DNA from: Microbacterium profundi
Lineage (GTDB): Bacteria > Actinomycetota > Actinomycetes > Actinomycetales > Microbacteriaceae
DNA: 64,000 nucleotides
Direction: 5' to 3'
NCBI RefSeq assembly: GCF_000763375.1
Contig: NZ_JPSY01000004.1
Span: 1 to 64,000 of the forward strand
Part shown: one piece after another, positions 21,675 through 30,840 of the stretch
Layout of the letters: each line of letters opens with the position of its first letter
Position numbering within the stretch: the first letter of the stretch is position 1
Position numbers and translations under genes: made by a program
The notes under the pieces: model-generated
What the model saw: only the letters and a program-made list of their open reading frames with translations
Told to the model about the DNA's origin: nothing
Database searches by the model: none

Positions 21675-23306
21675 ATGCTGCAGGATGCCGGCCGACCGAG
21701 CGTCGGACTCTCCTGGCGTGACGTGCTCTTCGCCGGCCTGCTCGTCGCCGTCGCCGCAGCGGTGCTCGGCGCGAGTCAGTTGCTCATCGGACCGAACACG
21801 GCGCTGTCCGGGTACCTGACGATCCTCTTCCTGCTGTCCGTGGTGCGCGCGGCGAGCTGGCGCACGCGGATCCTGTCCGTCGCGTGGTCGCTGAGCGTGG
21901 CGTTGCTGGGGTTCGTGATCGGCGGGGCGGGGCTGTGGGTCACGCTCGTCGCGCTCGTCGTCGTCTGCCTGCTGCAGGCGTTCGTGGGCCTGGGGGAGGC
22001 GGCGCTGCTCACGCGCTCTCCCGTGAACCTCCTCGCCTTCGCGTCGCTCAATCAGTCGGGGGCTGAGGTCTGGCACGTCCTGCTCGGTTCTGCGATCGGA
22101 GCCGGCGTCATCCTCACGTTCTCTGCGATCGCGAAGTCACGGTCGGACAAGTCGCGCACGTCGATGACGATGCGACAGCGGGTGTCGTACGCCGTGGCGA
22201 CATCGGCCGGCGCGCTGCTGATCGTCGTCGTTGCGCGGCTGACCGACTTCCCGTACGTCGGTTGGGTGCTGCTCTCGTTCTGCATCGTCGTCTCGGTCGG
22301 TGCGGACCAGCGCGTGACCAGGGGATACCTGCGCATCGTCGGATCAGTGGTGGGAGCGCTCATCGCCGTGCTGCTGTCGATGCTGCCATCACCGATCCCC
22401 ACCGTCGCCGCCGTGGTGTGCGTGGTGCTCTGCGTCGCCTACGTGAATGCCGGGAACTACGCGCTGTTCGTCCTCTTCCTCACGCCGGCCGTGCTGCTGA
22501 CGACGTCGTCGGAGCACTCATCGCTCATGCTCGGCATCCTGCGTCTGGAGGCGGTGCTCTTCGCCACCGCGGTCGCGATCGTCTGCAGCCTCGCTGTCGA
22601 CGCCGTGGTCGCGCAGCGTTCGGCGCTGAGAGCGTGCGGTCTCGTCTCACGCGATCGTCAGGCTGACGAGCGGGCGCTCCGGTTTCGGGCCGTCGATCTT
22701 CTCGAACCCGGCAGACAGAAACGTCGACAGCGCGCCATGGAACAGGTCGTTCACGCGCACGTTCGCTCGGGCGGTGTCGATCGGGTACCCCTCGATCGCG
22801 CGGGCCCCGGACTCCCGAGCATACGTGACTGCGGCATCGAGGAGCTTCGCGTTCAGCCCGAGTCCCCGATACTCTCTGCGCACGACGAAGCAGCTGACGG
22901 CCCACACGTCATCGTCATCGAGCGGTTCGCGTGTCGTGGCGACGATGTTGCGGGTGCGACCGAGCCGGCGCTGGAGCGTGCGAGGCCCGACGCGGATCCA
23001 TCCTGCGGCGTCACCATCGACGTACGCGACGAGTCCCGGCGGGCGCGACGACGCCACTTCCTGCTGGAACATCGCCGTGCGCTGGTCCAGATCCGTGGTC
23101 TCCCATTCCTTGTTCGTCAGCACCGGCCAGACGCACTGGCAGCTGCGGCCGTCACCTCCGCCGCTCAGCGTGTGCTGGATGTCTTCCCAGATCTCTGGGC
23201 GTGCGAGAGCGGTGGTGATCTTCGGCATGTGGGGCAGGCTACGCCCCGCGGTCCGACACGGGCAAGGATGCTGGTTCGCGAAGCCCGTGCCGTCCGGCTA
23301 AGATAG
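21675..23306 (+). CDS. FUSC-family inner membrane protein with an aberrant C-terminal run-on
   Basis: From ATG 21675, residues 1-318 form an FUSC-like permease: about eight hydrophobic segments (LSWRDVLFAGLLVAVAAAV, WVTLVALVVVCLLQAF), the cytoplasm-facing YVGWVLLSFCIVVSVGADQR and NYALFVLFLTPAVLL. Such proteins are linked to export of aromatic acids. After about 22630 the frame has no stop and continues for roughly 220 residues antisense through the whole GNAT gene to 23306; that part is Arg-rich, lacks TM character and is not a domain I recognise. A lost stop codon or small indel near 22630 is likely. The native protein probably ended near VVAQRSALRA. Confidence 0.65.
   Translation: MLQDAGRPSVGLSWRDVLFAGLLVAVAAAVLGASQLLIGPNTALSGYLTILFLLSVVRAASWRTRILSVAWSLSVALLGFVIGGAGLWVTLVALVVVCLLQAFVGLGEAALLTRSPVNLLAFASLNQSGAEVWHVLLGSAIGAGVILTFSAIAKSRSDKSRTSMTMRQRVSYAVATSAGALLIVVVARLTDFPYVGWVLLSFCIVVSVGADQRVTRGYLRIVGSVVGALIAVLLSMLPSPIPTVAAVVCVVLCVAYVNAGNYALFVLFLTPAVLLTTSSEHSSLMLGILRLEAVLFATAVAIVCSLAVDAVVAQRSALRACGLVSRDRQADERALRFRAVDLLEPGRQKRRQRAMEQVVHAHVRSGGVDRVPLDRAGPGLPSIRDCGIEELRVQPESPILSAHDEAADGPHVIVIERFACRGDDVAGATEPALERARPDADPSCGVTIDVRDESRRARRRHFLLEHRRALVQIRGLPFLVRQHRPDALAAAAVTSAAQRVLDVFPDLWACESGGDLRHVGQATPRGPTRARMLVREARAVRLR
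22647..23228 (-). CDS. GNAT-family N-acetyltransferase
   Basis: 193 residues. The acetyl-CoA motif is WAVSCFVVRREYRGLGLNAK (residues about 108-127, with RGLGL as the pyrophosphate loop), followed by LLDAAVTYARESGARAIEGY, a standard GNAT motif A/B arrangement. The N-terminus has paired Cys in GRSCQCVWPVL, characteristic of a subgroup of actinobacterial GNATs. It is convergent with and overlapped by the run-on of the FUSC frame. The acceptor is unknown. Confidence 0.85.
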   Translation of the reverse strand: MPKITTALARPEIWEDIQHTLSGGGDGRSCQCVWPVLTNKEWETTDLDQRTAMFQQEVASSRPPGLVAYVDGDAAGWIRVGPRTLQRRLGRTRNIVATTREPLDDDDVWAVSCFVVRREYRGLGLNAKLLDAAVTYARESGARAIEGYPIDTARANVRVNDLFHGALSTFLSAGFEKIDGPKPERPLVSLTIA

Positions 23307-23336
23307 TGGAGTTGCCTCCGCGCGAGCGGAGAACAA

Positions 23337-23407
<71 letters not shown>

Positions 23408-23427
23408 ACAACTGAAAAATGATGCCA

Positions 23428-23501
<74 letters not shown>

Positions 23502-23505
23502 CAGA

Positions 23506-23550
23506 AAATCCCTGATGAGAAGCAATTTTCATCAGGGATTTGTTGTTTCT
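23506..23550 (+). terminator. Terminator of tRNA-Pro
   Basis: A 13-bp perfect stem (23506-23518 with 23529-23541) with a 10-nt loop, followed by GTTGTTT. A slightly decayed copy follows the right att site at 48614. Confidence 0.8.
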
Positions 23551-23565
23551 GAACGTCGTTTTCTT

Positions 23566-23670
23566 TGGTCCCCCTCTGGTCCCCCTGGACAGGTAGGCGT
23601 GGTCGACCTGTGGATGACAGAATCCGTCGCGATGCCCTGTCTGTAGATAAGGGGACCAAAAGGGGACCAG
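23566..23670. repeat. Candidate integrase arm-type sites, left end
   Basis: TGGTCCCC occurs twice in a row at 23566-23585 and its complement GGGGACCA occurs twice at 23651-23669, forming an inverted pair of direct repeats between the att core and the int stop. Such repeats are typical arm sites for tyrosine integrases. The same arrangement is found near 48674-48778. Confidence 0.5.
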
Positions 23671-23697
23671 AACGGCGGAAACCCACGACTGAGCCGC

Positions 23698-24930
23698 TCA
23701 CAGTCCGCGTCCGGTGCCTTGCCGCGGCCGTCCTGAAGTGTTCGGGCGGGCGTCTCTGCTGAGGAAGGCGTTGGCTTGTTCTGCGGCGGATGCGAGGTGG
23801 CGGTCATCGGGGTGGAGGTAGCCGCGTGTTGTCTCGATTGAGGCATGTCCGAGGATCTCTTGGAGGACATGGAGGGGGACCCCGGCGTCGGCGAGCCAGG
23901 TGGCACCGGTGTGTCGGAGGCCGTGTCGGGTGAGATTCGGCAGGCCGCGGTCAGCAACGACCTGGTCCCAGCTGGTCGCATCGCGAACGGTGGCCGTCGT
24001 GAGGAAACCGCCCCGCGGACCGACGAGGAGTGGTGCGTCCGATTGCTTGAACGCGCAGAGTCGTTTCAGGACCGGCCGGAGTGGGTCGAGAATCGGCACG
24101 CGACGCTCTTTGCGGCTTTTGGTTGGCTTGGTGATGAGGCCACCCCTGCCGGGAAAGACCTGCCTTCGGATGATGACGAGGTTCTTTGTGAAGTCCACGT
24201 CTCCGACTTGAAGTCCGGAGACTTCTGAAGAACGTGCTGCCAGCAGAGCGGCGAGCATCACGAAGTCTGAATAGGACTGGTGGACGGCGCCGCAGGCGGA
24301 GGCGAGCTGGTTCAGCTTCTGCAGGTCAGGGATCGCGTGCGCGCGCGGGGCAGCATCTTCGGCGGGTTGGTTTCGGAAGGCGTTTCGGTGGAGACTCCGC
24401 TTCGCCCGGTGCTTGGCGGGATTGATTGTGATCAGACCATCGCGAACGGCTTCGTCGAGCACCCGCACGAGTGGCGCGATGGTGTTCTTGATCGTCGATG
24501 CGCCATACTGCTTCTCCCAGTCGTCGATCGTGCGGTCGATCATTCCCGCGGTGATCTGAGTGACGGGCAGATGGCCAAGCGCCGGGAGCACTCGTAGCCG
24601 AAGACCATACCGGTAGTTGTCTCCGGTAGAGGTCATATCGAGGCCGCGTGCCCATCGATCCTCGATCGAGGTGAAGAACTCCAGGAGCGTCATGGAGACG
24701 TCCATTCCCTTGACCGAAGAATTACGGAGCGTTTCGAAAAATGCCCGTGCGGTTGCCTCGTCCTTCACGATCTCGGTACGGATCACGCGCTGCTTGGAGA
24801 GCGGATCGGTCCAGCGTGCCCGCGCTCGAATCCCGTAGGAGCGTCGTTCCATGTCGGTGGAGATCCTCACCCCGATCGGTGGCACCGGTCGGGGTGAGGA
24901 CTCTGGCATCGGCTCAACTGGGCGCGCCAT
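23698..24930 (-). CDS. int: Tyrosine integrase of the mobile element
   Basis: 410 residues. An N-terminal arm-binding region and a SAM-like core-binding domain (LLEFFTSIEDRWARG, residues about 85-180) precede the catalytic domain with AARSSEVSGL (Arg), TKPTKSRKERRVPI (Lys), HGLRHTGATWL (His-xx-Arg) and LGHASIETTRGYLH (His and Tyr nucleophile). It recombines att sites with the tRNA-Pro gene. The stop lies about 200 bp from the att core. It overlaps the upstream xis-like gene by 19 bp. Distinct from XerD at 8.3 kb by length and context. Confidence 0.95.
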   Translation of the reverse strand: MARPVEPMPESSPRPVPPIGVRISTDMERRSYGIRARARWTDPLSKQRVIRTEIVKDEATARAFFETLRNSSVKGMDVSMTLLEFFTSIEDRWARGLDMTSTGDNYRYGLRLRVLPALGHLPVTQITAGMIDRTIDDWEKQYGASTIKNTIAPLVRVLDEAVRDGLITINPAKHRAKRSLHRNAFRNQPAEDAAPRAHAIPDLQKLNQLASACGAVHQSYSDFVMLAALLAARSSEVSGLQVGDVDFTKNLVIIRRQVFPGRGGLITKPTKSRKERRVPILDPLRPVLKRLCAFKQSDAPLLVGPRGGFLTTATVRDATSWDQVVADRGLPNLTRHGLRHTGATWLADAGVPLHVLQEILGHASIETTRGYLHPDDRHLASAAEQANAFLSRDARPNTSGRPRQGTGRGL

Positions 24931-25132
24931 GGTGCGGCTCCAATTTCTGCAGCCATTCGTCGATGGCTTCGAGCCGGTACCGGGCGATACCGCCGAGCTT
25001 GATGAATGGTGGCCCGGTCTCCGCGGAGCGCCATCGAGACAATGTCGATTCGGAGACCTTCAGGTACGAGGCGACCTCTCGACTATCCAGCAATGGTGAG
25101 ACGGGCGCGGTCGCTTCTGCCGCGTTGCTCAT
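24914..25132 (-). CDS. xis: Excisionase/AlpA-like helix-turn-helix protein
   Basis: 72 residues of MerR-like winged-helix type: DSREVASYLKVSESTLSRWR, then a wing IKLGGIARYRLEAIDEWLQK. This is the standard excisionase domain that directs integrase toward excision. It sits directly upstream of int with overlapping ends, and its start overlaps the stop of the upstream gene (ATGA), so the three genes form an operon. Confidence 0.88.
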   Translation of the reverse strand: MSNAAEATAPVSPLLDSREVASYLKVSESTLSRWRSAETGPPFIKLGGIARYRLEAIDEWLQKLEPHHGAPS

Positions 25133-25692
25133 GACTCCTCCTGCGGAGGATCGCCGAGCGAACGGTAGAACTCGTCCTCAGCTGCTTGACGACGCTGAAC
25201 GTCATCAACCACGAACTCGACAAAGTCGGCTTCACGGTCGGTGATCATTGACTCTTCGGAGGGGGTAGGCGGCTCTTCGCCGGGCCAGGTGGCTTGCCGT
25301 GTGGGGCGATCACGATCGAGTCGAGTCCCGGAAGTAGCGACCCAGTCGCGGAGGCGAAGGCGAGCATCCGCAAAGTCGCGATGCCACCCCAGCGGTGCGG
25401 ATCCATTTTGGTTGGGGTCATAGGCGCACAGCCAGTGCAGATGCAGCGCTGACAGCTCCCACACGAGTTCGGGATGACGGTGCCAATAGGGCGGGATCAC
25501 TGCGGCCGGGAGCCCGTAAGTGCGGCGGAGCCAGTCGACCCAGCGATTCAGCTCCAGCCACTCAACCTCCGCGTCGTTCGCGGTGAGGAGATTCCAGTTG
25601 ATCGGATGCGGTGGTTCAGCCACGAGCGATTCGTCGTAGTCATCCTCGTCGCGCCCTTCGTGTGCTTCAGCGGTGGGAACGAAGTCACTCAT
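25129..25692 (-). CDS. Hypothetical element protein (DUF4913-like pattern)
   Basis: 187 residues, acidic at both ends. The centre (WLELNRWVDWLRRTYGLPAA...PPYWHRHPELVWELSALHLHW) is Trp/His-rich and resembles the WxxHPE pattern of DUF4913 proteins of actinobacterial conjugative elements. I base this on pattern memory, not alignment. It is coupled to xis by an ATGA overlap. No catalytic motif is seen. Confidence 0.7.
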   Translation of the reverse strand: MSDFVPTAEAHEGRDEDDYDESLVAEPPHPINWNLLTANDAEVEWLELNRWVDWLRRTYGLPAAVIPPYWHRHPELVWELSALHLHWLCAYDPNQNGSAPLGWHRDFADARLRLRDWVATSGTRLDRDRPTRQATWPGEEPPTPSEESMITDREADFVEFVVDDVQRRQAAEDEFYRSLGDPPQEES

Positions 25693-25707
25693 GATGCCCG
25701 CTCCTGC

Positions 25708-26172
25708 TCAGATGCTGACCGCAGGAGCGACATCTGACTGCGCTCGTGCTCGGGCGGGGGATTCAAAAGGGGCAGCATCACGACCGGTCGACTCGCGCAT
25801 GTTGCTGTCGCGATGGGGTCCGCGATCGACCTCGTACTGGGTGCGTGCAACGTCGTGACCGAAGCGGGAGACGATGAACTCCTCGGCTGCGACGCTCTGG
25901 CCGTCCTTCTCGTAGCTGTACTCGCGCACGCGCCCGGTGGCGATGAACTTGTCGCCCTTGTGGAATCGAGTGACTCCTTCTTCGGCTGCGCGCCGGAAGG
26001 CACTCATGTCGTGGAAGGACGGGTCGAGCTGCGTGAAGCTTCCGTCTGGGGTCTGCTGCGAATGCTCTATGCCGATCCGAGCGTAGAACCGCGCGGTGCC
26101 GTCCTCGGTGTAGGTCAGACGGGGCTCGGTCGCGATGAATCCTGTGATGGCTTGCTGGGTGTCGATGGACAT
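25708..26172 (-). CDS. ssb: Single-stranded DNA-binding protein, element-borne
   Basis: 154 residues from ATG 26172, preceded by AGGAGTTGTC. The OB-fold region runs ITGFIATEPRLTYTEDGTAR to FHKGDKFIATGRVREYSYEK; the C-terminus (SDVAPAVSI) lacks the acidic DDDIPF-type tip of housekeeping SSBs. It probably coats transferred DNA. A longer upstream frame has no SSB character and is rejected. It lies between the hypothetical gene and the coupling-protein gene, all leftward. Confidence 0.85.
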   Translation of the reverse strand: MSIDTQQAITGFIATEPRLTYTEDGTARFYARIGIEHSQQTPDGSFTQLDPSFHDMSAFRRAAEEGVTRFHKGDKFIATGRVREYSYEKDGQSVAAEEFIVSRFGHDVARTQYEVDRGPHRDSNMRESTGRDAAPFESPARARAQSDVAPAVSI

Positions 26173-26254
26173 GACAACTCCTTGATCTGTTGGGGCGGCC
26201 ATCGGATGCGATGGCTGCTGCAACAGGCAGGTGCGCGCTGCGCCCCAGCGCGGA

Positions 26255-28036
26255 TCATGGCGTGGCAGGGCGTTCCAACAGCGACTCAACCGCCGCACGA
26301 TCTGCTTTGAGCTGTTGACCGTCGGAGCGCTCGGGCCAAGGGTGGAGGTCAGTGATGATGGGGGGCGCCGACCGGAGCAAGATGACCCCGGTGCCAAACG
26401 GCAACGTGCGAATGCGGTCGGGCGGCAAGATCGGTACGCGACGGATGGAACGCTGGTTCGAGCGCGAGCCATGGTCACCGAGCGTGACTGAGTCGGTGAA
26501 TTCGTCGCGTTCGCCGATCAGCGTGGAGAGGTCTTGGAGGTCTCGTGAGTTCGAGGCGCCACCAAGGATGATCTTCGCGATGCTGGCGTCCCAGATCGCT
26601 GCCGACTTGTTCTCTGACCACTTGTCCCGCGCCTGGGCAAGGGATTGGAGCACGGGCATCGTTGTGATGCCGGTGCCGCCTCCTTCTGCCATGAGTGTGG
26701 GCAGCGAGGGTAGCGGCGCAAGGTTTCCGATCTCGTCGAGCGCAAACAGTAGTGGCGGGTCGAGCCGTGCGCCGGGTGATCGAGCAGCCATTCGGTGGGC
26801 GGTCTCGACAAGGTCTTCAACGAGAGCTGCGACGAGCGCTGCACTGTTTCCGGCCCCAACGCCCGTCGCCAAAAGATAAAGCGTGCCACGATCACGAATG
26901 AAACTCTCGGGATCGAACTGCTCGCCTTCTCCCGGGCTGACAGCATCCAGCACTCTAGGGTCGGCCAGCGCCGACAATGCGAGCGAAACGCCCTGCCAGA
27001 TACTGTCGCGCGTGCGCGGGTCGGCGTCGAGCGTTGCCTCCAGCGAATCTGCCCACCCCGTGGCTGCCAGCGGTGAGCCCGTCAGGATGGCGACAGCCTC
27101 GGCGGCTGCCGACGGGTCGAGAGTCCACCGGAACAGCTGAGCCGGGCTTCGATGATCGAGCGCGGCCGCGTGTAGGAGCGCCTGCAGAGCGATGCGAGTC
27201 TTTCCCTCCCAGAACCCTCCGCCCTCGACGCCGCCAGCGGATAGCTCGGTGGCTGCGGCAAGGCCGGTCGCGCGGATCATCGCGGTCAACGGGTCCTCGC
27301 AGCCCCGAATAGGCGACCACCGCAGCCCAGCGCGGACGCCTTCAGCAAGATGCTGTGGATCGAATACAGCGACGGGACCGATCCGCTCGCGTGCCCGCAT
27401 CGTTGCCGTCAGGTTGTCGGGCCGAGTGGACGTCGTTACGACTGCACCTGGCGCATCGAGGATGGCCGGGATCACAATGTGCAGGCCCTTGCCCGAACGT
27501 GGCGGACCGATGAGGAGGATCGAGTCTTCGACGCTGGCCCACACCTGCTTGCCGTGCGAGCGCCCGAGCAGGTAGCCCACTTCCTCGGGTTTCGGCTGAT
27601 CCAGCGAAGGCCGAAGCGTCGCAGCCCGGCGCAGGAGCGCCTTCGTGGATGCACTGGTCACCACCTCGTGACTGCTGGCAGTTCCCGCAAGGCGCCGTGG
27701 ATCGGCATCGACGTTGTGCGAGTGCCCACGCCAACGGACCCAAGTCCACCCGATAGCACCGCCGAGCATCAGGAGTAGTAGTACTGCAATCGACCAGTAG
27801 AGGACTGTATTCAGGCCAGGTGCCTGCAGCACCTCGGACGGGTTCGTCGGGTTGAAGAGCAGGGCGACTCCGCCTGCAATTCCGGCTTGAGGTTGCGCAC
27901 CTCCAGAGAAGAACGCCGCAATGGAACCAGCAGCTCGCAAGACGACGGCAACCCCGAAGACTGCGATCAGAGCGATCATCAGGAAGTTAGTCAAGTCATC
28001 GCCGAGAGCCCGGCCCTGGCCGCCTGGGGCGCTCAC
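26255..28036 (-). CDS. TraG/VirD4-type conjugative coupling protein
   Basis: 593 residues. Two N-terminal hydrophobic segments (about 18-42 and 77-100) anchor it in the membrane. Walker A GPPRSGKG is at 177-184 and Walker B LLFALDEIGN at 429-438, with the T4CP C-terminal segment GITTMPVLQSLAQARDKW. It feeds the relaxase-bound strand to a secretion channel. The partner relaxase is encoded at 40.3 kb, now separated from it by about 12 kb of insertion sequences and cargo. It overlaps the upstream gene by 4 bp. Confidence 0.92.
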   Translation of the reverse strand: MSAPGGQGRALGDDLTNFLMIALIAVFGVAVVLRAAGSIAAFFSGGAQPQAGIAGGVALLFNPTNPSEVLQAPGLNTVLYWSIAVLLLLMLGGAIGWTWVRWRGHSHNVDADPRRLAGTASSHEVVTSASTKALLRRAATLRPSLDQPKPEEVGYLLGRSHGKQVWASVEDSILLIGPPRSGKGLHIVIPAILDAPGAVVTTSTRPDNLTATMRARERIGPVAVFDPQHLAEGVRAGLRWSPIRGCEDPLTAMIRATGLAAATELSAGGVEGGGFWEGKTRIALQALLHAAALDHRSPAQLFRWTLDPSAAAEAVAILTGSPLAATGWADSLEATLDADPRTRDSIWQGVSLALSALADPRVLDAVSPGEGEQFDPESFIRDRGTLYLLATGVGAGNSAALVAALVEDLVETAHRMAARSPGARLDPPLLFALDEIGNLAPLPSLPTLMAEGGGTGITTMPVLQSLAQARDKWSENKSAAIWDASIAKIILGGASNSRDLQDLSTLIGERDEFTDSVTLGDHGSRSNQRSIRRVPILPPDRIRTLPFGTGVILLRSAPPIITDLHPWPERSDGQQLKADRAAVESLLERPATP

Positions 28037-28563
28037 GATGGCAAACGTTCGGTGACGATGACGCCGGAGACACGTCCGATGAGCAAGATCTCCGATCGGT
28101 GGTCGACGAGTTGGCTCACATCGATGACCGCACGGGCGCTCCCGCCAGCGGATCCTTCAGCACTGGAGAGTGACATCGCGACCGTGACATCTTCGCCGGG
28201 GATAAAACCGGACCCGGTGACCTCGATGAGCTGAGGCGTGGGGCGGTGCCGCGCTCGCCGCGTCGTGCTGAGCGACTGAACGTCGGCGATGGCTTGTTCT
28301 CGCCGCGCCGCATGCAAGATGTCGGTGAACACGGAGCCATCGACCTCGTGCACTTCGACTCGGACGGTGTGCGTGCGGTGGTCGGAGATTGCGTCGAGAA
28401 GATCACCAAACCCTGCGCGGCTCCAAGGCGCGTCCGGCTTTGGAGGCGGGAAGTCGTGTCCGTTGCAGCTGACGTTCATGGTGCCGCGCTCGCTGACCGT
28501 GATGACTGCGAGCGGGATGGCGATGGGCGATCCGGGCGGCGTTTCTGCAGGGCTATTGCTCAT
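28033..28563 (-). CDS. Hypothetical protein upstream of the coupling protein
   Basis: About 176 residues from ATG 28563 (an ATG at 28593 is possible). It is soluble, with no TM or catalytic motif; segments such as HTVRVEVHEVDGSVFTDILH and EVTGSGFIPGEDVTVAMSLS look like beta-rich domains. Its stop overlaps the coupling-protein start, so it is in the same leftward operon and may be a conjugation accessory protein; that is inference. Confidence 0.7.
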   Translation of the reverse strand: MSNSPAETPPGSPIAIPLAVITVSERGTMNVSCNGHDFPPPKPDAPWSRAGFGDLLDAISDHRTHTVRVEVHEVDGSVFTDILHAARREQAIADVQSLSTTRRARHRPTPQLIEVTGSGFIPGEDVTVAMSLSSAEGSAGGSARAVIDVSQLVDHRSEILLIGRVSGVIVTERLPS

Positions 28564-28711
28564 GCCACAGAGGTGCGCGGGTACCCGCGCCATTGCTCAA
28601 TATCCGACGCACTCCGGGTACGGGCTGGGGGTGACCGTCGACGGCCGGGTCTACAACTTCCGGACCGAGGATTCTCGTATTAGCTTTGACAGTTCGCCGG
28701 GGGAGCCCAGG

Positions 28712-28879
28712 CTAGACCGTGCGCCATTGCTGTGCGTCAAGGGAGTCGAGCACCGCCCGTGGATCGGTGACGAGTCGAGCTAGTCCGACCAGCTTCGTGA
28801 GGAACCCGTTGGGATTCGACTCGAAGGCTGCCTCGTCGTTCTCCGGCTGGACGAAGACTCTCACTGATCCGCGCTTTGC
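28712..28879 (-). pseudogene. 3' remnant of an unidentified leftward gene
   Basis: The last ~50 codons before the stop at 28712 read VFVQPENDEAAFESNPNGFL and LARLVTDPRAVLDSLDAQQW, which look like genuine coding sequence. Upstream the frame runs into an IS21 istB remnant at 28880, so the 5' part has been lost. Confidence 0.4.
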
Positions 28880-28990
28880 GCTGCGATCGTGGACCGACTC
28901 ACCTTCGGCGGCAACATCATCGAAACCGGCAGCGACTCCTACCGCCTCGCCCACACGAAGAACACCCACGCGCGAGGCACGGGTAAGTAA
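28880..28990 (+). pseudogene. C-terminal remnant of an IS21-type istB
   Basis: 36 codons ending at TAA 28988 read DRLTFGGNIIETGSDSYRLA, the typical end of an IstB helper ATPase. The rest of the gene is absent. It is not derived from the intact istB at 36.3 kb, whose C-terminus differs. Confidence 0.6.
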
Positions 28991-29435
28991 GCAAACAGGG
29001 CGGACCCGGCGAGCAGTTCATCACCGGATCCGCTGTAGCGTTTAGCGTCCCTTGACCAGGCATTTTCTCGGGCGGGTCTTACGGGAATGTCCGCCTGCCG
29101 GAACCGCACGCGTCGGCACCGGTGTGTCGTTCCGGGGCAGGAGTCCCGGTGGGCGTCCCGTTTGCGGGCGCTCCCGCGAAGCCGAAACGCCCACACAGGC
29201 CGCCGCGATGAATATCCAGAAACGTGGGCCCGTGATCGTGCTGTCGAAGTTCGCGATTCTCTGCACGGATGGTTGGGATTGATCCTGCGTCCTCAGATTT
29301 CGTTGTCCGCCGAGTCGCGTGTCGGTTGCGTCCGTGTGGGGATCTGGTGCGTGGTGGTAGAACGGCCTGGGTCGACTTCGAATGCCTTTACCGCAGTCCG
29401 GCGAGCCGTAGTAGCGCGGCTAATCCTTCCGGTGT
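28991..29435. other. Unassigned stretch left of IS256
   Basis: 445 bp between the istB remnant and the IS256 left end. No open frame here resembles a known protein on either strand; it looks like insertion-sequence debris. Confidence 0.4.
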
Positions 29436-30840
29436 GGTGACGTCCCATGGGGTGGTGTAGTTCTCGGCTCGGAGTGTCACGTCGTTGACGTGGTGAGCCA
29501 TCGTGCGATGGTCAGTGAGAACCGACTAAAGCTACTCACAGAAAGACACAACGCACGATGGCTCTTGACCAGTCTGCCCTCCTCGAGCTCCTCGGGGAAC
29601 TGAAACTCACCGATGTCACCGACCGGATCCGTGTCGCGACGGAAACGCTCTATCAGGAGCTGATTGATGCGGAAGCGGCCGCGTTCATCGGCGCCGCCCC
29701 GTTCGAACGTTCCCCGGACCGTGTCACGCAACGCAATGGCACCCGCCCGCGCACCCTGACGACCACGGCCGGGGATCTCGAGCTGCGGCTGCCGAAGCTG
29801 CGGCAGGGGTCGTTCTTCCCGTCGCTGCTGGAGCGGCGCCGCCGCGTCGATCAGGCGTTGTTCGCGGTCGTGATGGAGGCATACGTTCACGGCGTGAGCA
29901 CCCGCAAGGTCGATGACCTCGTGAAAGCGCTCGGCGCGGACACCGGCATCAGCAAATCGGAGGTATCACGGATCTGCGCGAACTTGGACGAGGACGTTGC
30001 CGCGTTCCGTGACCGGCCCCTCGCCGACACGACCTACCCGTATGTGTTCCTCGATGCGACCTACTGCAAAGCAAGGGTCGGCCGCCGAGTCGTCTCTCAA
30101 GCTGTCGTCGTCGCGATCGGCGTTGCCGCCGACGGGCGCCGGGAAGTGCTGGGCTTCGAGGTCGGAGAGACCGAATCGCAGCCGTTCTGGACGAGCTTCC
30201 TGCGCAGCCTGAAGGCCCGCGGGATCGGCGGGGTGAAGCTGGTGATCAGCGACGCGCACACCGGGCTGATCTCCGCGATCGAGACCGTCTTCGCCGGCTC
30301 TGCCTGGCAACGATGCAGGGTCCATTTCATGCGCAATGTGCTCTCGAACGTCCCGAAAGCATCAGGACCGATGGTCGCATCGATCATCCGCACGATCTTC
30401 GCGCAACCCGACACCGAGCACGTGTTCGCGCAGTTCCACGAAGTCGTCAGGATGCTCACCCGCTCGCATCCGAAGATCGCAGACATGCTCGAGGATGCGA
30501 AGAACGACATCCTCGCGTTCTGCGGGTTCCCGCAACAGCACTGGCGACAGATCTGGTCCACGAACCCCCTGGAGCGGGTGAACAAGGAGATCAAACGACG
30601 CACCGACGTCGTCGGCACCTTCCCCAACCCCTCAGCGCTCCTGCGTCTCGCAGGCCACGTCCTGATCGAGCAGCACGACGAATGGGACGGCGCCGACCGC
30701 CGCTACTTCAGCGAGCACTCCATGAAACTCCTCACCGCGGCCAGCGAGGAGGTGGCGATCCCAGAACTCAACGCGGCATAATCAACAACAGCTGATCCCG
30801 CACGGTGTCGAGAAACTCCACCACTCAGCGGGACGTCACC
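29436..30840 (+). mobile_element. IS256-family insertion sequence, copy 1
   Basis: About 1,405 bp. The left end GGTGACGTCCCATGGGGTGG and the right end (complement GGTGACGTCCCGCTGAGTGG) are imperfect inverted repeats. The transposase fills the interior. Flanking octamers (TCCGGTGT and GATGCAGC) are not direct repeats, so the flanks have been rearranged since insertion. The right end abuts a multicopper oxidase fragment. Confidence 0.85.
29558..30781 (+). CDS. IS256-family (mutator-type) transposase, copy 1
   Basis: 407 residues, full length. DDE residues are visible in YPYVFLDATYCKARVG, LVISDAHTGL and the NPLERVNKEIKRRTD segment (Glu in the Glu-Arg-Val-Asn context), with the CxxH-like AWQRCRVHFMRN between. 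Probably active. By my count it differs from the copy at 47.2 kb at about 24 residues (about 94% identity). Confidence 0.95.
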   Translation: MALDQSALLELLGELKLTDVTDRIRVATETLYQELIDAEAAAFIGAAPFERSPDRVTQRNGTRPRTLTTTAGDLELRLPKLRQGSFFPSLLERRRRVDQALFAVVMEAYVHGVSTRKVDDLVKALGADTGISKSEVSRICANLDEDVAAFRDRPLADTTYPYVFLDATYCKARVGRRVVSQAVVVAIGVAADGRREVLGFEVGETESQPFWTSFLRSLKARGIGGVKLVISDAHTGLISAIETVFAGSAWQRCRVHFMRNVLSNVPKASGPMVASIIRTIFAQPDTEHVFAQFHEVVRMLTRSHPKIADMLEDAKNDILAFCGFPQQHWRQIWSTNPLERVNKEIKRRTDVVGTFPNPSALLRLAGHVLIEQHDEWDGADRRYFSEHSMKLLTAASEEVAIPELNAA

